A stretch of 11,340 nucleotides of DNA from Tannerellaceae bacterium (GTDB lineage Bacteria > Bacteroidota > Bacteroidia > Bacteroidales > Tannerellaceae), in the NCBI GenBank assembly GCA_031267775.1, contig JAIRYL010000228.1:1-11340 (forward strand). Reading direction: 5' to 3'. The first letter of the stretch is position 1. Each line of letters starts with the position of its first letter. The translations under genes were made by a program, and so were the position numbers. The notes beneath the pieces are model-generated. The model saw only the letters and a program-made list of their open reading frames with translations, was not told the DNA's origin and did no database searches. This document shows, piece after piece, positions 6,465-11,340 of the stretch.

Positions 6465-6490
6465 CTCGATATCATGAAAGAACTATCGAG
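6465..6490. promoter_or_regulatory. Inverted repeat at the predicted transcript start
   Basis: CTCGATA (6465-6471) and TATCGAG (6484-6490) are perfect 7-bp inverted copies with a 12-nt spacer. In the transcript this would be a 5'-terminal hairpin; in DNA it could be a second operator. Confidence 0.5.
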
Positions 6491-6526
6491 AATGAATCCA
6501 TTTGTAACCTAAACACTGATGCATAT

Positions 6527-8461
6527 ATGAGTTATCTTGAATTTGATAAAACAATAATGATAAATTTGCAGGAGTCGTTAAGCCGTGAAGTCCTCCGTAC
6601 AAACAGAAAAGGAGCTTATCACTGTACTACCGTTGTCGACTGTAATACGCGAAAGTATCACGGACTGCTTGTAACGCCGGTTCCCGGGCTTGACGATGAA
6701 AATCATGTACTTTTATCTTCTTTTGATGAAACTGTTATTCAGCATGGAGCTGAATTTAATTTAGGATTACATAAGTACAGCGATGATAATTACAGTCCTA
6801 AAGGTCATAAATATATCCGCGAATATACATGCGATACGGTACCGAGAACCCTTTACAGGGTAGGCGGGGTTATTTTCTCTAAAGAAATGGTTTTCTCGCA
6901 GTTTCATAACCGTATTATGATAAAGTACAAATTAGAAGACGCCCATTCGCAAACCACGCTTCGTTTTCGCCCTTTCCTGGCTTTTAGAAGCGTAATAGAA
7001 TTAACCTATGAAAACGGCGTAATCAACCGCTCGTATACCGAAGTTCCAAATGGCGTAAAGATGTGTCTTTACCAGGGTTATCCCGAACTGTTCATGCAAT
7101 TTAGCAAAGAAGTTAAATTTGTTTTTGAACCTTATTGGTATAAAGGGCTGGAATACCCGAAAGAACACGAGAGAGGCCTCCCATACCAGGAAGATTTATT
7201 TGTTCCCGGTTACTTTGAATTATCCATTGAAAAAAACGAGGTCATTATTTTTAATGCGGGAGATACGCAAGTATTGACGGCCGATTTGTCTAAAGACTAT
7301 GAAGAAGAGATAGATAAACGTATACCAAGAAATAGCTTTATCAATTGTTTAAAGAACTCCGCCCAGCAGTTTTACTATCGCCCTACAGAGAATGACGCTT
7401 ATCTGTTGGCCGGATACCCCTGGTTTAAAGTAAGGGCAAGAGATTTGTTTATATCCGTTCCGGGATGTACGCTCTCGATTGATGATCCGGTTCGTTTTGA
7501 AAAAATTCTGGCGACAGCCATGCCGGCTTTGAGGAACTTCATGAAAGACGGCCTCCACGATGCGGTGATCAAAGAAATAGACCAGCCGGATGTTCTCTTA
7601 TGGTGTATAAATGCAATTCAGCTTTACGGAATAGATAGGGGAATGGATCGTTGTAAAGAATTATACGGCGATTTTGTAGCTGTAATAATAGAATATATCC
7701 TTGCTCAGAAACATCCTGATATGAAGGTGATGAACAATGGCCTGGTTTATGCCGAAGGAAAAGAAAAAGCTATTACCTGGATGAATTCTACGGTAAACGG
7801 TAAGCCTGTTGTGCCCCGTTCCGGATATATAGTCGAGTTTAACGCTTTATGGTATAATGCGCTCTGTTTCTATAAAAACGATTTGAATCAGGATACGCCT
7901 CTGGATAAAATAAAAGAGCTGATCGATAAGATTAAGACGTCGTTTTCCGAAGTATTTGTAAATGGTTATAAATACTTGTTCGATTCGGTAGCCGGGTCGA
8001 AAGTAGACTGGAGCGTACGGCCTAATATGATATTTGCCATAGCGCTGCCTTATTCGCCTCTGGAAAAGTTAGAACAGCGGCCTATACTGGATATGGTAAC
8101 AAAAGAATTACGTACCCCTAAAGGAATACGTTCGTTAAGCCCTAAAAGCGAAGGATATCGTCCAAATTATATAGGCTCGCAGACAGAGCGGGATTTGTCT
8201 TATCATCAGGGAACGGCATGGCCATGGCTGTTAGGCGCTTATCTGGAATCATATCTCCGGATATTCGGGAAAAGCGGCGTCTCCTTTGTGAGAAGAATGC
8301 TCATAAGTATGGAAGAAGAAGCAAAACTGCATTGCATTGGAACAATCCCCGAACTGTTTGACGGAAATCCTCCGTTTACAGGCCGTGGAGCCATTTCTTT
8401 TGCTATGAATGTGGCAAGCATACTTAGGATATCAAAAATGTTGGAAAAATTTGACGATTAA
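6527..8461 (+). CDS. Glycogen debranching enzyme (amylo-alpha-1,6-glucosidase, GH133)
   Basis: A 644-residue cytoplasmic enzyme removing alpha-1,6-linked branches from glycogen or maltodextrins. The N-terminal domain (about 1-250) carries GAYHCTTVVDCNTRKYHGLL (residues 29-48), the hallmark of the bacterial GDE N-terminal domain. The C-terminal (alpha/alpha)6 domain carries GYPWFKVRARDLF (296-308), WMNSTVNGKPVVPRSGYIVE, WSVRPNMIFA, YHQGTAWPWLLGAYL (from 559) and LFDGNPPFTGRGA, all typical of the catalytic region of this family. The sequence looks close to the Bacteroides protein as I remember it, in length and start. It is the first gene after a well-formed promoter with two dyads. It is followed 18 nt later by the GT4 gene, and the two are probably one transcript. 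The family is clear; whether it acts as a glucosidase alone or also transfers chains cannot be told. Confidence 0.94.
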   Translation: MSYLEFDKTIMINLQESLSREVLRTNRKGAYHCTTVVDCNTRKYHGLLVTPVPGLDDENHVLLSSFDETVIQHGAEFNLGLHKYSDDNYSPKGHKYIREYTCDTVPRTLYRVGGVIFSKEMVFSQFHNRIMIKYKLEDAHSQTTLRFRPFLAFRSVIELTYENGVINRSYTEVPNGVKMCLYQGYPELFMQFSKEVKFVFEPYWYKGLEYPKEHERGLPYQEDLFVPGYFELSIEKNEVIIFNAGDTQVLTADLSKDYEEEIDKRIPRNSFINCLKNSAQQFYYRPTENDAYLLAGYPWFKVRARDLFISVPGCTLSIDDPVRFEKILATAMPALRNFMKDGLHDAVIKEIDQPDVLLWCINAIQLYGIDRGMDRCKELYGDFVAVIIEYILAQKHPDMKVMNNGLVYAEGKEKAITWMNSTVNGKPVVPRSGYIVEFNALWYNALCFYKNDLNQDTPLDKIKELIDKIKTSFSEVFVNGYKYLFDSVAGSKVDWSVRPNMIFAIALPYSPLEKLEQRPILDMVTKELRTPKGIRSLSPKSEGYRPNYIGSQTERDLSYHQGTAWPWLLGAYLESYLRIFGKSGVSFVRRMLISMEEEAKLHCIGTIPELFDGNPPFTGRGAISFAMNVASILRISKMLEKFDD

Positions 8462-8479
8462 TTAAAAACATCGTTCCGT

Positions 8480-9742
8480 ATGAAAGCATTAATGTATGGA
8501 TGGGAATTTCCTCCACATATATTGGGGGGATTAGGTACAGCCAGTTTTGGGTTAACGCGTGGAATGGCCTTACAGCCGGATATGGATATAACGTTTGTTA
8601 TACCCAAACCCTGGGGTGATGAAGACCAGAGTTTTCTAAAGATTGTAGGAGCATGTAATGTTCCGACTGTTTGGCGCGACGTGCATTGGGATTACGTTAA
8701 AAGTCGTGTCGGGCGCTATATGGATCCGCAAAAATATTATGATTATCGCAATCATATTTATGCCGATTTCAGTTACCAGCATGTGAACGATCTGGGATGT
8801 TTAGAGTTTTCGGGACGTTATCCGGATAACCTGCTGGAAGAAATTAATAATTATTCTATCGTTGCCGGCGTCATTGCCAGATCCGCACATTTTGATATCA
8901 TTCATGCGCATGATTGGTTGACTTATCCGGCGGGTATCCATTCTAAAAAAATAAGCGGAAAACCATTGGTTATTCACGTGCACGCTACGGATTACGACCG
9001 AAGTCGGGGTAAAGTAAATCCGGATGTTTATGGCATAGAAAAGAACGGAATGGATAATGCCGACCATATTATAACCGTAAGCCATCTTACCAGGCAGACT
9101 GTTATTGAGAAATATCACCAAAATCCTTTTAAAGTAACAACCGTTCATAATGCCGTAGAGCCGTTGAGTCCGGATATATTGGCTATATCTGATAAAAAAG
9201 GCGTCAAAGACAAAATAATAACGTTTCTCGGACGCATAACCATGCAGAAAGGCCCGGAATATTTTGTAGAAGCTGCCGCCAAAGTATTATCAAAAGCCCC
9301 CCATGCACGTTTTGTTATGGCCGGAAGCGGCGATAAGATGAATGACATGATTCGGTTAGCCGCTTCGCGTAATATATCCGACAAATTTCATTTTACCGGT
9401 TTCATGAAAGGAAAACAGGTATACGAAGTGTTTAAGGCAAGCGACGTTTACGTAATGCCGTCGGTATCCGAACCGTTTGGTATTTCGCCGCTGGAAGCCA
9501 TGCAATGTGGCGTGCCGAGTATTATATCCAAACAATCGGGATGCGCCGAAATACTGGATTATGCAGTTAAAGTAGATTATTGGGACATTGAAGCTATGGC
9601 TGACGCTATGTATTCCATTATTACATATCCGGCCATGCATAAATTCCTGAAGGAAGAAGGAAAGAAAGAAGTAGATAATATCAAATGGGAGTATGCCGGA
9701 CAAAAAGTGCGCCGCATTTACGATCAGCTAATTAACCGATAG
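8480..9742 (+). CDS. GT4 glycosyltransferase, glycogen synthase-like
   Basis: A 420-residue GT-B fold transferase. The N-terminus MYGWEFPPHILGGLGTASFG holds the donor/acceptor loop GGLG (16-19), as in starch and glycogen synthases and relatives. IHAHDWLTYPAGIH (His144-Asp145) is the usual inter-domain motif. The C-terminal half starts at FLGRITMQKGPEYFVEA (Gly251-Arg252, Lys257), which binds the nucleotide-sugar phosphates, and ends with EPFGISPLEAM, the EX7E motif (Glu331, Glu339), including the retaining-mechanism glutamate. It lies between a debranching enzyme and a GH57 enzyme (18 and 22 nt gaps), strongly suggesting alpha-1,4-glucan elongation from a nucleotide-glucose donor. GT4 also covers enzymes of maltose-1-phosphate or polysaccharide synthesis, so the exact donor and acceptor are inferred from context. 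Confidence 0.88.
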   Translation: MKALMYGWEFPPHILGGLGTASFGLTRGMALQPDMDITFVIPKPWGDEDQSFLKIVGACNVPTVWRDVHWDYVKSRVGRYMDPQKYYDYRNHIYADFSYQHVNDLGCLEFSGRYPDNLLEEINNYSIVAGVIARSAHFDIIHAHDWLTYPAGIHSKKISGKPLVIHVHATDYDRSRGKVNPDVYGIEKNGMDNADHIITVSHLTRQTVIEKYHQNPFKVTTVHNAVEPLSPDILAISDKKGVKDKIITFLGRITMQKGPEYFVEAAAKVLSKAPHARFVMAGSGDKMNDMIRLAASRNISDKFHFTGFMKGKQVYEVFKASDVYVMPSVSEPFGISPLEAMQCGVPSIISKQSGCAEILDYAVKVDYWDIEAMADAMYSIITYPAMHKFLKEEGKKEVDNIKWEYAGQKVRRIYDQLINR

Positions 9743-9764
9743 AAATAACAAAAATTAAAATATA

Positions 9765-11072
9765 ATGAAAACGATATGTTTCTATTTTCAAATACATCAG
9801 CCGTTCCGTCTGAAAAGATACCGTTTCTTTGATATTGGGAATGATCATTATTATTATGATGATTTCCAGAATGAAGAAATTATCCGCCGGATAGCCGAAC
9901 GTTGTTATATACCGGCCAACAGGCTTTTCCTTGAAATGATAAAAGAAAGCGGAGGAAAGTTTAAAGCGGCTCTTTCCATATCCGGAACGGCTCTTGAACA
10001 AATGGAGGTTTACACGCCCGAAGTACTGGACGGTATCAGGGAGCTTGTTAAAACGGGAAATATTGAATTTTTATCTGAAACGTATGCACATTCGCTTGCC
10101 TCGTTGGGAAATGAAGACGAATTTAAAAAACAGGTGCAATTGCATAAAGAAAAAGTATACGCTTTGTTTGGCGTAAAACCGAGGGTTTTCCGTAATACGG
10201 AATTGATTTATTCCGACGAAATATCGGATATCGTGTATGATTTAGGGTATCACGGAATGCTGACAGAAGGGGCTAAACATATTTTAGGCTGGAAAAGCCC
10301 GAACTATCTGTATGCGTCGGCCAGCAGGCCCGGACTAAAGCTTCTGTTAAAGAATGACCGTTTCAGCGAAGATTTGTCCATGCGGTTTAATAATTATAGC
10401 TGGAGCGAATATCCGCTGACTGCGGATAAGTATATGTCGTGGATTGCTTCTACTCCGGAAGAAGAACAGGTGATAAACCTTTTTATGAACTATGATGTGT
10501 TAGGGTCTTTCCACCCTGCCGAATCTGGAATTTTTGATTTCTTCAGAGCGCTTCCCCGGTTTGCAGCAGAACAGGGGATAGGCTTTTCTTTACCGTCGGA
10601 TGCGTTTAAAAAGCTCAAGCCGTCGGACGCTATTTCCGTCCCTTTCCCTATGTCATGGGTAGACGAAGAGAAGGATTGCAGTTCCTGGTTAGGTAATATA
10701 TTACAGCAGGAAGCTTTTGAAAAGATAAATGAAATCAGTAATCGCGTACATTTGATACAAGACGGACGTATCCAGCAAGACTGGCTCTACTTGCAGAGTA
10801 GCGACCATTTTTATTATATGAATACGAAACATCCGGGCGAGAAAGGATTCAGCCCGTATGACAACCCATACGAAGCATTCAATAATTACATGAATGTTTT
10901 ATCTGATTTTATTTTCCGTGTAGAAGCAGAATATCCTACGTCAATTGAAGACGAAGAATTGAATTCGTTGCTTACAACGATCAATAATCAAAATGAAAAG
11001 ATTGAAGTATTAGAAAAGGAAATACAGAAATTGAAAAAAAAATCAGCAAAAAAAGAAATTAGTAACAAATAA
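9765..11072 (+). CDS. Glycoside hydrolase family 57 (alpha-amylase / glucanotransferase type)
   Basis: A 435-residue cytoplasmic alpha-glucan enzyme. GH57 conserved regions appear in order: HQPFRLKRY (His11) as region 1, GNIEFLSETYAHSL as region 2, FRNTELIYSDEI with the nucleophile Glu146 as region 3, MNYDVLGSFH with the acid/base Asp244 as region 4, and SSDHFYYM as region 5. Both catalytic carboxylates are intact. The C-terminal ~40 residues (NNQNEKIEVLEKEIQKLKKK and the Lys-rich tail) form a predicted coiled coil, which could mediate oligomer formation. GH57 includes alpha-amylases, 4-alpha-glucanotransferases, branching enzymes and amylopullulanases, so the precise activity is open. Its position as third gene after the debranching enzyme and GT4, with a terminator 78 nt after the stop, supports a role in glycogen turnover in the same operon. 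Confidence 0.9.
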   Translation: MKTICFYFQIHQPFRLKRYRFFDIGNDHYYYDDFQNEEIIRRIAERCYIPANRLFLEMIKESGGKFKAALSISGTALEQMEVYTPEVLDGIRELVKTGNIEFLSETYAHSLASLGNEDEFKKQVQLHKEKVYALFGVKPRVFRNTELIYSDEISDIVYDLGYHGMLTEGAKHILGWKSPNYLYASASRPGLKLLLKNDRFSEDLSMRFNNYSWSEYPLTADKYMSWIASTPEEEQVINLFMNYDVLGSFHPAESGIFDFFRALPRFAAEQGIGFSLPSDAFKKLKPSDAISVPFPMSWVDEEKDCSSWLGNILQQEAFEKINEISNRVHLIQDGRIQQDWLYLQSSDHFYYMNTKHPGEKGFSPYDNPYEAFNNYMNVLSDFIFRVEAEYPTSIEDEELNSLLTTINNQNEKIEVLEKEIQKLKKKSAKKEISNK

Positions 11073-11150
11073 GTTGAACCTTTTTTAATTAATACTGTTA
11101 TTATGATAGAATGTTTTTCATGGTATTAGAATTAAGTTAGATTAGGTTGT

Positions 11151-11186
11151 CCGTCTTGTTCGTGAGAACAGGACGGTTTTTATTTT
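11151..11186 (+). terminator. Intrinsic terminator of the glycogen gene cluster
   Basis: CCGTCTTGTTC (11151-11161) pairs with GAACAGGACGG (11166-11176) over 11 bp, with one G-U pair and the tetraloop GTGA. TTTTTATTTT follows. It closes the three-gene cluster and also forms the 5' flank of the group II intron. Confidence 0.92.
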
Positions 11187-11340
11187 GCCCGGCAGGGGCG
11201 ACAGCTCTTGGGTGGAAGTCCCGAACGAGCCCGGATAGTGGGAATCGTTAGCCGAAAGCAAGGACGTCCATCGCGAGGTGGAATCCGAAGGAAGTGGGAG
11301 GCAAAGTTTCGGCTCTACGAACAGAAACTGATCCCTTTAC
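11187..11340 (+). mobile_element. Group IIC-like intron, 5' part of domain I (3' truncated by window)
   Basis: The sequence from GCCCGGCA (11187-11194) through GGAAGTCCCGAAC, GTTAGCC, GCAAGGACGTCC, GGTGGAATCCGAAGGAAG and ACGAACAGAAAC follows, in order and spacing, domain I of group IIC introns as I remember the Oceanobacillus iheyensis example. Location just after an intrinsic terminator is the known insertion preference of this class. The maturase/reverse transcriptase gene and domains II-VI would lie to the right. The usual GUGYG 5' end is not seen: the aligned bases at 11183-11187 read TTTTG, so the exact boundary is uncertain by about 4 nt. Confidence 0.82.

Noticed and set aside
11073..11150. 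Small gene or promoter between the GH57 stop and the terminator
   Set aside because: Only AT-rich sequence with no usable frame and no TAnnTTTG box.

Overview
The window looks like a chromosomal segment of a member of the Bacteroidales. The coding sequences are moderately AT-rich. The predicted proteins resemble Bacteroides/Parabacteroides glycogen-metabolism proteins as I remember them. The promoter candidates follow the Bacteroidetes pattern (TTTG about 20 nt upstream of TAnnTTTG) rather than the sigma-70 pattern. Genus cannot be decided from the sequence alone.

Layout, left to right. (1) The 3' part of a 4-alpha-glucanotransferase gene (malQ, GH77), cut by the left edge inside its starch-binding region. 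(2) A converging bactofilin gene, divergent from folB (dihydroneopterin aldolase) across a short AT-rich region with back-to-back promoter candidates. (3) A GC-rich stem-loop, then a secreted Wzi-family outer-membrane protein. (4) A converging plsC-type acyltransferase. (5) A divergent 56-residue two-helix membrane protein, ending in a strong intrinsic terminator. (6) A gene-free stretch of about 0.7 kb with a 41-bp tandem repeat, a GC-rich nested hairpin, a 7-bp microrepeat and then a well-formed promoter with two dyads. (7) A tight three-gene cluster: glycogen debranching enzyme, GT4 glycogen-synthase-like transferase, and GH57 alpha-glucan enzyme. (8) An intrinsic terminator, immediately followed by the start of a group IIC-like intron that runs off the right edge.

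The metabolic theme is storage alpha-glucan (glycogen). The GT4 enzyme would extend chains, GH57 would cleave or rearrange them, the debranching enzyme would remove alpha-1,6 branches, and MalQ, about 4.3 kb upstream, would disproportionate the released maltodextrins. The genes between them (bactofilin, FolB, Wzi-like, PlsC) are unrelated housekeeping or envelope functions.

I did not find a convincing unknown multi-gene system. The parts most worth a second look are non-coding: the intron junction with its atypical 5' end, the 41-bp repeat with only transition differences between copies, the nested hairpin, and the two inverted repeats at the glycogen-operon promoter. Comparisons with known families are from memory; no searches were run.
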